The notes: generated from the sequence alone by a model not told the origin. DNA of 11,502 nucleotides from Bacteroidales bacterium UBA714 (GCA_002298075.1 DBLW01000168.1:1-11502); one strand, 5' to 3'; positions 1 to 6,840 are shown, counted from the first letter of the stretch. Program-made: numbers and translations.

Positions 1-2
1 GA

Positions 3-944
3 ATCAGCTCAAAAGTGTGGGCAGACCATTCTTCGGTACTCGGTTCCGTTCTGGATGCTGAGAGAAACAAATACCAGCAGAAATTCGGATATATGTACGT
101 GCACGGTGACTTCCTGTGGAACATCTCAAACGCCTTCAGCGGATATAAGGAGACCCGATTTTGGAATTTCGTTCCTTATCTGCACGCAGGTTTCTTCCGC
201 TCATACGGACTTGACGGAGTTGATTTCGCTGACAATGAATTTGCAGCCGGTGGTGGTCTCATCCACAATCTCCGCCTTACTGACAGGCTCGACCTCGTTG
301 TCGATATGCGTGCAACAGTCGTAAGCGGCAGAGTGAACGGAGGCTCAGGCGTGGCAGTCCTTCCTACTGTTACAATGGGATTTGCAGTTGATCTCGGGTG
401 GCCTAACTTCGTGCGCACATCTACAGTAGTGGGAGCTGTCGCAGCTGCTGACGCGGACAGGATTTCCTCTCTTGAATCTGCTGCCGCCGCACTTGAAGTG
501 GCAAATTCTACACTTCAGGACCAGAACCGCAGCCTTGCTTCTGACAACAAGAAGCTTTCGAAGGAGGTAAAGCAGCTCAAGAACCAGCCTAAGTACGATC
601 CTGCAGACTTCTATAAGGATATGACTCCTGCAGCCGTTTACTTCAACATCGGTCAGGCAGTCCTTCCTGAGAAAGAACTCCAGCACCTTGACTTCATCGC
701 CAAGAATATCATCGCCAAGGCTGACAAGCAGTGCAAAATCTACATCACTCTTCAGGGAACGGCTGACAGCAACACCGGCTCAAAGGTGCGCAACCAACAG
801 CTCAGCGAGGCCAGGGGACAATATGTATATGACCTTCTTACCGGCAAATACGGAATCTCAAAAGACCGTCTCGTAGTGAAGTCTGAAGTAGTTAACGCGA
901 AAGCAGATCCGTCACTCAGCAGAGCCGTGAAAATATCTTTCTAA
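3..944 (+). CDS. OmpA-family outer-membrane protein, 5' truncated by window edge
   Basis: This is the C-terminal part of an OmpA-type porin-like protein that anchors the outer membrane to peptidoglycan. The reading frame is open to the left edge. A GTG at 15 is only an internal valine: the residues before and after it (ISSKVWADHSSVLGS) align with residues from about 95 of the downstream paralog, so about 100 N-terminal residues, including the signal peptide, lie outside the window. Visible parts are the second half of the beta barrel (to about base 430), a coiled coil rich in Ala, Leu and Lys (about 450-590), and an OmpA C-terminal domain (about 615-944). The domain has the peptidoglycan-binding Asp (codon 765-767) and Arg (codon 813-815), 16 residues apart. 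The barrel motif 'FSGYKETRFWNF' is shared exactly with the next gene. The tandem arrangement resembles Pgm6/Pgm7 of Porphyromonas gingivalis. The family is secure; the precise role is inferred. Confidence 0.9.
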   Translation: MSSKVWADHSSVLGSVLDAERNKYQQKFGYMYVHGDFLWNISNAFSGYKETRFWNFVPYLHAGFFRSYGLDGVDFADNEFAAGGGLIHNLRLTDRLDLVVDMRATVVSGRVNGGSGVAVLPTVTMGFAVDLGWPNFVRTSTVVGAVAAADADRISSLESAAAALEVANSTLQDQNRSLASDNKKLSKEVKQLKNQPKYDPADFYKDMTPAAVYFNIGQAVLPEKELQHLDFIAKNIIAKADKQCKIYITLQGTADSNTGSKVRNQQLSEARGQYVYDLLTGKYGISKDRLVVKSEVVNAKADPSLSRAVKISF

Positions 945-970
945 AACATCAGAACCCGGTGCACCCGGAA

Positions 971-1019
971 AAACATGGCATGGATGTCAGGCTAAGGCCT
1001 GATGTCCACAGCCTGTTTT
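971..1019 (+). terminator. Imperfect hairpin, possible terminator between the two OmpA genes
   Basis: TGGATGTCAGGC (981-992) pairs with GCCTGATGTCCA (997-1008), with two G-U pairs and loop TAAG. Outer pairs GGC (977-979) with GCC (1011-1013) and AAACA (971-975) with TGTTT (1014-1018) extend it. The T-run (1016-1019) is short and partly within the stem, so termination may be partial. It lies 27 bases after the first OmpA stop and upstream of the second gene's promoter. Confidence 0.5.
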
Positions 1020-1040
1020 AATGCGTAAACGAAATTTTTA

Positions 1041-1072
1041 TTTGTGTATTCACAATAATTGTAATACCTTTG
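1041..1072 (+). promoter_or_regulatory. Bacteroidota-type promoter for the second OmpA gene
   Basis: A -33 TTTG box (1041-1044) and a -7 TACCTTTG box (1065-1072) are separated by 20 bases, matching the known TTTG / TAnnTTTG consensus of the Bacteroidota housekeeping sigma factor. Transcription should begin near 1079, giving a leader of about 30 bases before the ATG at 1109. This is the best promoter in the window and fits a heavily expressed outer-membrane protein. Confidence 0.85.
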
Positions 1073-1108
1073 CAAATCAGTTCGGAATCAACTTAATTTA
1101 AAAGTAAT

Positions 1109-2320
1109 ATGAAAACAGTGAAATTCTTTTTGGGAGCATTGGCTCTTTCGGTGGTTTCAATGGCGTTCGCTCCTGCCGCTATGGCTCAGGAGAACGGCAA
1201 CAGGGACGAGAACGGCAAGATCGTGCGCGGACCTTACCTCACCAACAAATTCGGTGACAACTGGTTCATCGGAGTTGCAGGTGGCGTAAACATTTTTGGA
1301 GACGGCGGCTATAAGCCAGGTGTTGGCGGTGCCCTTGACGTGAATGTCGGAAAATGGTTTACTCCTTCAGTGGGTGCAAGACTCGGCTACAACGGCCTTA
1401 CAGGCGCAGAGTGGTCAAACACAGCATCAGTGCTCGGCACTTCGCTTGACGCGTCAAAGAACATGTACAAGCAGCAGTTCGGCTTCGCTTATGTTCACGC
1501 TGACGTTCTCTGGAACATCTCACACGCTTTCAGCGGCTACAAAGAGACTCGTTTCTGGAACTTCATCCCTTATTTCCACTCAGGTTATCATTTGACTTAC
1601 GGAAAGAAAGACGTTGACTACAGGGATCAGGAGTTAGCAGCAGGTTTCGGTCTCTTGAACAACCTCCGCCTCTGCAAAAGGCTCGACCTTACTCTCGATG
1701 TACGTGGCGTCCTGCTCAGCGGCAGACATCATGCGACTGCAGGTGTGGCTGGTTACATCACTACTTCCCTCGGACTTTCAGTGAACCTTGGCAAGACCAA
1801 CTGGGTACGTGCTTCCAACTGGCACAATCCTGCTGATGAGGACCGTATCGGTGCAGCTGAGGCAAGCGCAGCAGCTCTCGCAGCAGCAAACGCTGCCCTC
1901 GCAGCTGACAAGAAAAACCTTACTGACGAGGTTAACGCTCTCAAGGACGAGAATGCTGACCTTAAGAACAAGCTTAACAATGTTAAGCCAGGTCTTGAGA
2001 ATGTAGGTCCGGCTGCTTTCTTCTTCGAAATCGGCAAGACTCAGCTTTCTAAGAAGGAGCTTGAGCACCTTGATTTCTACCTCACAAACGTACTTCCTTA
2101 CGTGAACGGCAAGAAGGTTACTGTTCTTACAGGCCGTGCTGACAGCAAGACTGGTTCTGCAAGACGCAACAAATACCTCTGCGAGAAGCGTGTAGAGTAC
2201 TTGAAGAACATCCTCGTTGAGAAATATGGCATCGATGCAAGCAACTTCTCTGTTAAGACAGAGGTTGTGGCTGACGGTGATGCAGCTCTCAGCAGGGCAG
2301 CGGTAATCTCTTTCGAGTAA
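1109..2320 (+). CDS. OmpA-family outer-membrane protein (Pgm6/Pgm7-like)
   Basis: A 403-residue outer-membrane protein of the OmpA family, expected to span the outer membrane and hold it to peptidoglycan. A signal peptide covers residues 1-26 and ends in AMA before QE. The beta barrel runs from about 50 to 230, starting 'NWFIGVAGGVNIF'. An Ala/Leu/Lys/Asn-rich coiled coil covers about 244-292. The OmpA domain spans about 300-403 and contains Asp345 (in 'GRADSKTG') and Arg361, which match the peptidoglycan-binding pair of known OmpA domains. The ATG at 1109 follows an A/T-rich leader without a Shine-Dalgarno, normal for this phylum. The codons look restricted (many AAC, AAG, CTC), which suggests high expression. 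The gene has its own promoter and terminator, so it can be made independently of its upstream paralog. In P. gingivalis the tandem Pgm6/Pgm7 pair forms hetero-oligomers; the same here is inference. Confidence 0.95.
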   Translation: MKTVKFFLGALALSVVSMAFAPAAMAQENGNRDENGKIVRGPYLTNKFGDNWFIGVAGGVNIFGDGGYKPGVGGALDVNVGKWFTPSVGARLGYNGLTGAEWSNTASVLGTSLDASKNMYKQQFGFAYVHADVLWNISHAFSGYKETRFWNFIPYFHSGYHLTYGKKDVDYRDQELAAGFGLLNNLRLCKRLDLTLDVRGVLLSGRHHATAGVAGYITTSLGLSVNLGKTNWVRASNWHNPADEDRIGAAEASAAALAAANAALAADKKNLTDEVNALKDENADLKNKLNNVKPGLENVGPAAFFFEIGKTQLSKKELEHLDFYLTNVLPYVNGKKVTVLTGRADSKTGSARRNKYLCEKRVEYLKNILVEKYGIDASNFSVKTEVVADGDAALSRAAVISFE

Positions 2321-2344
2321 TCATCAGCTGACATGAATAATGGG

Positions 2345-2376
2345 GGACGGCCAAAACATTTGGCCGCCCTTTTTTT
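2345..2376 (+). terminator. Intrinsic terminator after the OmpA gene
   Basis: CGGCCAAA (2348-2355) pairs with TTTGGCCG (2359-2366) around an ACA loop. After one A/C mismatch, GG (2345-2346) pairs with CC (2368-2369). A run of seven T follows at 2370-2376. It begins 24 bases after the stop codon at 2320, a classical rho-independent terminator. Confidence 0.9.
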
Positions 2377-2410
2377 ATTGTCATGCCGCAGCTTCTATGC
2401 ATATTCTTTA

Positions 2411-2418
2411 TATCTTTG
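2411..2418 (+). promoter_or_regulatory. -7 box of a Bacteroidota-type promoter before aguA
   Basis: TATCTTTG matches the TAnnTTTG -7 consensus and lies 31 bases before the aguA start codon. No convincing TTTG lies 19-21 bases upstream, so only the -7 half is supported. The leader would be about 25 bases. It sits just past the OmpA terminator, as expected for the start of a new transcription unit. Confidence 0.65.
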
Positions 2419-2449
2419 CAGCCGGATTGATAAAATGGTAAATTAGCTT

Positions 2450-3493
2450 ATGGGAAGATTGCCTGCAGAGTGGGAGCCTCAGAGCGGAGTGCAGCTTACA
2501 TGGCCTCATTGCGATACCGAATGGTATGAACTGGACAAGGTCCTCGACTGCTATGTTGACATAGCATACAATATATTACGTTTCGAACCCCTTATGATTG
2601 TGACCCGTGACATTGAGGAATGCCGCTCTGACATCGTACGCATTGCTTCAGCCAAGGGATATGATATGCCGTGGGACAAGATGCGCTTTTATCAGGCGCC
2701 CCTGAATGACACTTGGGCGAGGGATCATGGCGGAATCAGCTGCTATGGAGCTTCCGGTGAGAAGTATCTCTATGATTTCGTCTTCAACGGATGGGGACTT
2801 AAATTCGCGTCGGATCTTGACAATCAGATAACCAAGACAATTTTTCACCAGGGGGCTTTCAATGATGATGTGACAGGAGTTGACATGCGTCCGTATGTGC
2901 TTGAGGGCGGCAGCATCGACACTGACGGCTGCGGTACGCTGCTGACCACTACGGAGTGCCTCTGCTCGGTGAACCGCAATGAATATCTTTCCAGGGAGGA
3001 GATTGAGGAGGAACTTATGGGGGCTTTCGGACTGGAACGCATATTGTGGCTCGACCATGGGACCATTATCGGTGACGATACAGACAGTCATGTGGATATT
3101 CTTGCAAGGTTCTGCTCTCCGGATACCATCGCATATATGCAGTGCACGGACACTGAGGACCCTCATTACGGGCCGCTTTCTGCCATGGAGGAGCAGCTTC
3201 GCGGATTCCGGACGTTTGACGGCAAACCGTACAGGCTTGTGCCTCTTCCTTTGCCTGAGCCGTTGTATCTGGATGACTACAGGTTGCCTGCGTCATATGC
3301 CAATTTCCTGATTGTAAACGGGGGCGTTCTGCTTCCCGGGACAGGTTCGCCGCTTGACGAGGTGGCCCGCATGCGTCTTCAGGAAGTCTTTCCGGACAGG
3401 GAGGTTGTAGTGATAGACTGCCGTGCGCTTCTTTCCGGACATGGCTCGCTGCATTGTGTGACGATGCAGTTCCCGGCAGGATACATCAGATGA
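2450..3493 (+). CDS. aguA: Agmatine deiminase
   Basis: This cytoplasmic enzyme (EC 3.5.3.12) hydrolyses agmatine to N-carbamoylputrescine and ammonia, the first step from agmatine to putrescine. The 347-residue length is typical of the family, and there is no signal peptide, which argues against a secreted peptidyl-arginine deiminase. Guanidine-modifying enzyme motifs are in order: 'NDTWARDHG' (86-94), 'LEGGSID' with Glu152, 'DDTDSHVD' with His214 and Asp216, and 'GHGSLHCVTMQ' with the probable nucleophile Cys336. An ATG at 2435 stops after three codons, so the ATG at 2450 is the start. The next gene, aguB, follows after 31 bases and supplies the second step, which strongly supports the assignment. 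No arginine decarboxylase, which would make agmatine, is in the window. Confidence 0.93.
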   Translation: MGRLPAEWEPQSGVQLTWPHCDTEWYELDKVLDCYVDIAYNILRFEPLMIVTRDIEECRSDIVRIASAKGYDMPWDKMRFYQAPLNDTWARDHGGISCYGASGEKYLYDFVFNGWGLKFASDLDNQITKTIFHQGAFNDDVTGVDMRPYVLEGGSIDTDGCGTLLTTTECLCSVNRNEYLSREEIEEELMGAFGLERILWLDHGTIIGDDTDSHVDILARFCSPDTIAYMQCTDTEDPHYGPLSAMEEQLRGFRTFDGKPYRLVPLPLPEPLYLDDYRLPASYANFLIVNGGVLLPGTGSPLDEVARMRLQEVFPDREVVVIDCRALLSGHGSLHCVTMQFPAGYIR

Positions 3494-3524
3494 CATTTTT
3501 AAAGGACAGGATAAAGAAAAAGAC

Positions 3525-4412
3525 ATGAATATACTGAAAGTCGGCATGGTGCAGCAGTCCTGCGGGACAGACATTGCTGCCAACATTGAGAAACTCAAAT
3601 CCAACATAAGAAAGTGCGCCCAGATGGGAGCGAAGCTTGTCGTGCTGCAGGAACTTCACAATTCGGTGTATTTCTGCCAGCATGAGGAGGCGGCCCTCTG
3701 TGATCTTGCTGAGCCTATACCGGGACCTTCGACCGAGATATACGGAGCTTTGGCAAAAGAACTCGGAATAGTCATAGTGCTCTCGTTGTTTGAGCGCAGG
3801 ACTGCCGGGATTTATCATAATACCGCAGTCGTGATGGAAAAGGACGGCTCCATTGCCGGAATCTACCGGAAAATGCATATCCCGGATGATCCTTGCTATT
3901 ACGAGAAATTCTATTTTACGCCGGGAGACCTCGGATTCAGGCCAATCGAAACTTCCGTGGGAACACTCGGAGTGCTCGTGTGCTGGGATCAGTGGTATCC
4001 TGAGGCTGCAAGGTGCATGGCTCTGAATGGGGCGCAGATGCTGATTTATCCTACTGCAATCGGTGGGGTCGGAACTGACCCGGAAGAGGAGCAGAAGGTG
4101 CAGAGCGATGCATGGCAGCTTGTTCAGAGGGGACATTCGGTGGCCAACGGCCTTCCTGTCATAACGGTCAACCGTACAGGACATGAGGACGATCCTACCG
4201 GAAACACGATAGGTCTCCAGTTCTGGGGACGTTCTTTCGCTACGGGCCCTCAGGGAGAGCTGCTTGCGGAGTTCGGAAAAGATGAGGAAGGTGTCAAGGT
4301 CGTTGAAATAGACCTTGACAGGACTGAATATGTAAGGCGCGGATGGCCGTTCTTCAGGGACAGGCGCATTGACGCGTATGCGGACACCATATTGAAGAGA
4401 TACGGCAAATGA
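3525..4412 (+). CDS. aguB: N-carbamoylputrescine amidase
   Basis: A nitrilase-superfamily amidase (EC 3.5.1.53) of 295 residues that converts N-carbamoylputrescine to putrescine, carbon dioxide and ammonia in the cytoplasm. The Glu-Lys-Cys catalytic set is visible: Glu43 in 'VVLQELHNS', Lys116 in 'YRKMHIPDDP' and Cys153 in 'VLVCWDQWYPEAAR', with a further conserved Glu127. Length and the 'HIPDDPCYYEKFYFTPGD' segment are typical of plant and bacterial AguB. The ATG at 3525 begins the conserved core directly (MNILKVGMVQQ), and the A-rich stretch before it fits this phylum. It is very likely co-transcribed with aguA, 31 bases upstream. Together they form the agmatine-to-putrescine route. Confidence 0.94.
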   Translation: MNILKVGMVQQSCGTDIAANIEKLKSNIRKCAQMGAKLVVLQELHNSVYFCQHEEAALCDLAEPIPGPSTEIYGALAKELGIVIVLSLFERRTAGIYHNTAVVMEKDGSIAGIYRKMHIPDDPCYYEKFYFTPGDLGFRPIETSVGTLGVLVCWDQWYPEAARCMALNGAQMLIYPTAIGGVGTDPEEEQKVQSDAWQLVQRGHSVANGLPVITVNRTGHEDDPTGNTIGLQFWGRSFATGPQGELLAEFGKDEEGVKVVEIDLDRTEYVRRGWPFFRDRRIDAYADTILKRYGK

Positions 4413-4474
4413 CGCTGCCGTGCGCCCTTTGGCGTGGACAGGACAACAGTAATCCAGCATAAAACATTTACAGA

Positions 4475-5659
4475 ATGACAAAAATCGGAACAACATTCAC
4501 AAAGTCGGGCAAGAAAGCCGTTCTCTGCGGCTCCGGAGAGCTCGGAAAGGAAGTCGCCATCGAACTTCAGCGCTATGGAGTGCAGGTCGTTGCACTTGAC
4601 AAGTATGCCAGTGCACCTGCCATGCACATCGCACACTCCAGTCATGTGCTTCCAATGCTTGACGGAGATGCCCTGAAGCAGGTGATTGAACAGGAAAAGC
4701 CTGACTTCATCATCCCTGAGATTGAGGCTATCGCAACTGACAAACTCGTGGAACTTGAGGAGCAGGGATACAATGTCGTTCCGACGGCAAAGGCCACCCG
4801 CCTTACCATGAACCGCGAGGGAATACGCCGTCTTGCTGCTGAAACTCTCGGCCTGCCTACTTCTGCCTACCGTTTCGCGTCCACACGTGAAGAGTTTGAT
4901 GAGGCAGTGGCACAAATCGGCATTCCTTGTGTCGTGAAGCCTGTGATGAGCTCATCAGGCCACGGCCAAAGCACAGTGCGCATACCTGAAGACATTGACA
5001 AGGCATGGCAGATTTCACAGGAAGGAGGCCGCGCCGGCAGCGGGAAGGTCATTGTCGAGGGATTTGTTGATTTTGACTATGAGATTACCTTGCTTACAGT
5101 GCGCCATTGTGCAGGAACCACATTCGTCAAGCCTATCGGACACCATCAGGTTGACGGGGATTACCGCGAGTCGTGGCAGCCGCAGGCCATGTCGCCGGTA
5201 GCATTGGGCAAGGCTGAGGAAATCGCGAAGGCTGTTACCGATGCTCTCGGAGGGTACGGCATTTTCGGTGTGGAGCTTTTCATAAAGGGTGACGAAGTCA
5301 TATTCAGCGAGGTTTCTCCGCGTCCGCATGATACGGGAATGGTGACAATGATATCCCAGGACCTTTCGGAGTTCGCACTGCATGCGCGTGCCATCCTCGG
5401 GCTTCCGGTGCCGGAAATCAAGTTCTACGGAGCGTCGGCCTCAAAGGCAATCGTGGTGGAAGGCAATTCGCGTGAATATGAATTCTGCGACCTGGAGAAA
5501 GTCCTTGAGGAGCCTGGAGTGCAGATTCGCATTTTCGGCAAGCCTGAGATTATAGACCACAGAAGGCTCGGTGTGCTTCTTGCGACAGCCGATACGGTTG
5601 AGGATGCTCTTGCCAAGGTCGAGAGGGCTTACGCTAAACTTTCAGTGAAAGTGCTTTAA
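4475..5659 (+). CDS. purT: Formate-dependent phosphoribosylglycinamide formyltransferase (GAR transformylase 2)
   Basis: An ATP-grasp enzyme of 394 residues (E. coli PurT has 392) that uses ATP and formate to formylate GAR in the third step of purine synthesis, without folate. Visible motifs are 'GSGELGKEVAIE' (19-30) for substrate binding, 'EIEAIATD' (82-89), the ATP site with Lys155 and 'SSSGHGQS' (159-166), and the metal/ATP motif 'EVSPRPHDTGMVT' in the C-terminal half. As I recall, E. coli has Lys where this loop has His163. It starts 62 bases after aguB in the same direction. No good promoter or terminator separates them (only a poor TTTG/TA match at 4428-4457), so it may be co-transcribed with aguAB although the pathway differs. 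An intrinsic terminator follows at 5732-5757. Confidence 0.95.
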   Translation: MTKIGTTFTKSGKKAVLCGSGELGKEVAIELQRYGVQVVALDKYASAPAMHIAHSSHVLPMLDGDALKQVIEQEKPDFIIPEIEAIATDKLVELEEQGYNVVPTAKATRLTMNREGIRRLAAETLGLPTSAYRFASTREEFDEAVAQIGIPCVVKPVMSSSGHGQSTVRIPEDIDKAWQISQEGGRAGSGKVIVEGFVDFDYEITLLTVRHCAGTTFVKPIGHHQVDGDYRESWQPQAMSPVALGKAEEIAKAVTDALGGYGIFGVELFIKGDEVIFSEVSPRPHDTGMVTMISQDLSEFALHARAILGLPVPEIKFYGASASKAIVVEGNSREYEFCDLEKVLEEPGVQIRIFGKPEIIDHRRLGVLLATADTVEDALAKVERAYAKLSVKVL

Positions 5660-5731
5660 CTCGGTGGGACTAAAAAGTCGCGATGCGACCGGTCCGGAGG
5701 CTCGAAACACCCCTTTGGTCGTGAGCGAATA
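5660..5731 (+). other. Structured purT 3' region with competing hairpins
   Basis: GTCGC (5677-5681) pairs with GCGAC (5685-5689) across a GAT loop. GCGACC (5685-5690) can instead pair with GGTCGT (5717-5722), while GCTC (5700-5703) can pair with GAGC (5723-5726). The two folds share GCGAC, so they exclude each other. No ORF of note is present. It may simply be the purT 3' untranslated region or an unrecognised small RNA ending at the terminator at 5757; neither is shown. Confidence 0.25.
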
Positions 5732-5757
5732 ACAAAATAGCCCTGTGGGCTTTTTGT
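5732..5757 (+). terminator. Intrinsic terminator after purT
   Basis: AGCCC (5739-5743) pairs with GGGCT (5747-5751) around loop TGT. The stem extends as ACAAAA (5732-5737) with TTTTGT (5752-5757), with T5738 bulged. The T-run at 5751-5755 acts in the plus direction and the A-run on the other arm could act on the minus strand. It lies 73 bases after the purT stop. Confidence 0.8.
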
Positions 5758-5793
5758 AGCGAGCAGTAAACTTAGTTTTCGGGGGGAGGGTCA

Positions 5794-5853
5794 GTTTTTC
5801 AAAGAAAAACGATTGAGGGTGAGCAAAAATTTACTTTTTGGTCACCCTCATCG
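5794..5853 (-). terminator. Long-hairpin terminator of the HAD gene, with a second small hairpin
   Basis: TGAGGGTGAGCAAAAA (5814-5829) pairs with TTTTTGGTCACCCTCA (5835-5850), with one G/G mismatch and a five-base loop. CGA (5810-5812) with TCG (5851-5853) extends it past a bulged T. On the minus strand the stem begins 5 bases after the HAD stop codon and is followed by a T-run (complement of 5805-5809). That run belongs to a second hairpin, GTTTTTC (5794-5800) with GAAAAAC (5804-5810). It may also act on the plus strand as a back-up for purT. Confidence 0.75.
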
Positions 5854-5858
5854 AAATA

Positions 5859-6710
5859 TTATTTGAATGCGGCCAATTGGGCCAGGTCATGGTCAATTCG
5901 GATTTTATCTATAATGGAGCAGACGACTTTGTACGTTCTGCTCTCTTTCGTATATGAGGCCGGGGTTATGAAATTGACCCTTTGCTGCCGCAGCAGTGTG
6001 CGTGCAGTCTCTTTCTTGTGAGGCAGCTTGGGGTTATAGACGGCTATGGAGTGGCCTCCGAACATCTTGACTATTTTCATGCACGGGACATCTGTCTCGC
6101 CGTCACCCATATATATCATATGTGGGAACGGGATTCTCTTGTTTTCTTCAAGCTGGCTCTCGTTCACGAGCTTGTTGTCCCTGATGCTGAGTATTCCCTT
6201 GTTGATTTTGAAGAGGAACTGTGTCTTTGCGGTGTAGTCGACCGCCACGCCAGGCCATTCTGCTTCTCCATTCTTGTTGTAGAGGAATGAGCATGCGAAT
6301 ATTCTCTTGAATTCTTTGGCAATCGGTGTGCCCTCTATCATTTCAGCGAGCCCGGAGGAGTTTATGTAGTGCTCGACTTTGACACCGCGCTCCTTGCCGT
6401 AGCTGTTGATGAGGCTGAACCATTCGAGTACTCCGTCGAACAGCTCCACTTTCTTTCCGAATTTTTTGAAGTCGGCCTTGCGGAGCTTTATGCCTGCCTT
6501 TTTGGCCTCATCGAACATGAGTTTCATGTAGCTTAGGATATTACTCGCGTCCTGTCCTGCCGCAATGTCGTCGCTCTCCTGCCAGAATTCCATCGGCTTT
6601 TTGCCGATTGCCTGTATGAATCCGAACTCCTGCATATTGCCGGGGGAGAGGGTGCCGTCGAAATCATAGACGAGGGCTACAATCAGTTTTTTTCTCATGT
6701 TCCGTTTCAT
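5859..6710 (-). CDS. HAD-superfamily hydrolase, probable phosphatase
   Basis: A 283-residue soluble haloacid dehalogenase-family protein, probably a phosphatase using an aspartyl-phosphate intermediate and magnesium. Motif I is 'YDFDGTLSP' with Asp16 as nucleophile and Asp18 as acid/base. Motif II is 'NSSG' (117-120), motif III probably Lys162, and motif IV 'GDGETD' (202-207). About 100 residues between motifs I and II suggest a helical cap of the phosphoserine-phosphatase type. The substrate cannot be read from sequence. The frame is open up to a GTG at 6794, but that codon overlaps the -7 box at 6794-6801 and the extra residues do not resemble the fold, so the ATG at 6710 is preferred; one at 6698 is also possible. 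It converges on purT and diverges from the acyl-CoA synthetase. Confidence 0.88.
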   Translation of the reverse strand: MKRNMRKKLIVALVYDFDGTLSPGNMQEFGFIQAIGKKPMEFWQESDDIAAGQDASNILSYMKLMFDEAKKAGIKLRKADFKKFGKKVELFDGVLEWFSLINSYGKERGVKVEHYINSSGLAEMIEGTPIAKEFKRIFACSFLYNKNGEAEWPGVAVDYTAKTQFLFKINKGILSIRDNKLVNESQLEENKRIPFPHMIYMGDGETDVPCMKIVKMFGGHSIAVYNPKLPHKKETARTLLRQQRVNFITPASYTKESRTYKVVCSIIDKIRIDHDLAQLAAFK

Positions 6711-6793
6711 GTTTAATGAAAATTTTGTTCTAATGATTGCCTGTCGCGGCATCATTATGGCTCTGTATCCGCCGCCGGCAAAAATGTTAGCCA

Positions 6794-6801
6794 CAAATAT
6801 A
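6794..6801 (-). promoter_or_regulatory. -7 box for the HAD gene
   Basis: On the minus strand this reads TATATTTG, an exact TAnnTTTG match. Transcription would begin near 6787, leaving a leader of about 77 bases to the ATG at 6710. No clear TTTG stands at the -33 distance. It supports a start codon downstream of 6794. Confidence 0.6.
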
Positions 6802-6832
6802 GGAATTAATGCGTTTTAATGATTTATTTTGA

Positions 6833-6840
6833 TAAATTTG
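6833..6840 (+). promoter_or_regulatory. -7 box for the acyl-CoA synthetase gene
   Basis: TAAATTTG matches TAnnTTTG and lies 28 bases before the ATG at 6869, giving a leader of about 20 bases. The -33 box is poor: TTTT at 6814-6817 is too close. It is back to back with the HAD promoter, with 31 bases between the two boxes, in a very A/T-rich stretch. Confidence 0.6.

Noticed and set aside
15..17. GTG as a start codon for the first OmpA gene.
   Set aside because: It falls inside the barrel; the frame continues upstream and aligns with the interior of the paralog.
2648..3166. A 172-codon open frame on the minus strand.
   Set aside because: It is antisense to the conserved core of aguA and shows no motif or start signal.
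2450..3493. Secreted peptidyl-arginine deiminase as the product.
   Set aside because: No signal peptide, typical agmatine deiminase length, and an adjacent aguB.
4428..4457. TTTG followed by TAATCCAG as a purT promoter.
   Set aside because: Spacing is 18 bases and the -7 part matches only TA and the final G.
4413..4474. GCGCC / GGCG pairing between aguB and purT as a terminator.
   Set aside because: Only four solid pairs and no T-run.
3486..4496. A 336-codon open frame on the minus strand.
   Set aside because: It lies antisense to aguB, whose catalytic residues are intact; the translation has no recognisable motif and arises from codon bias.
4250..4915. A 221-codon open frame on the minus strand.
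   Set aside because: It spans the end of aguB and the start of purT in antisense, with no family features.
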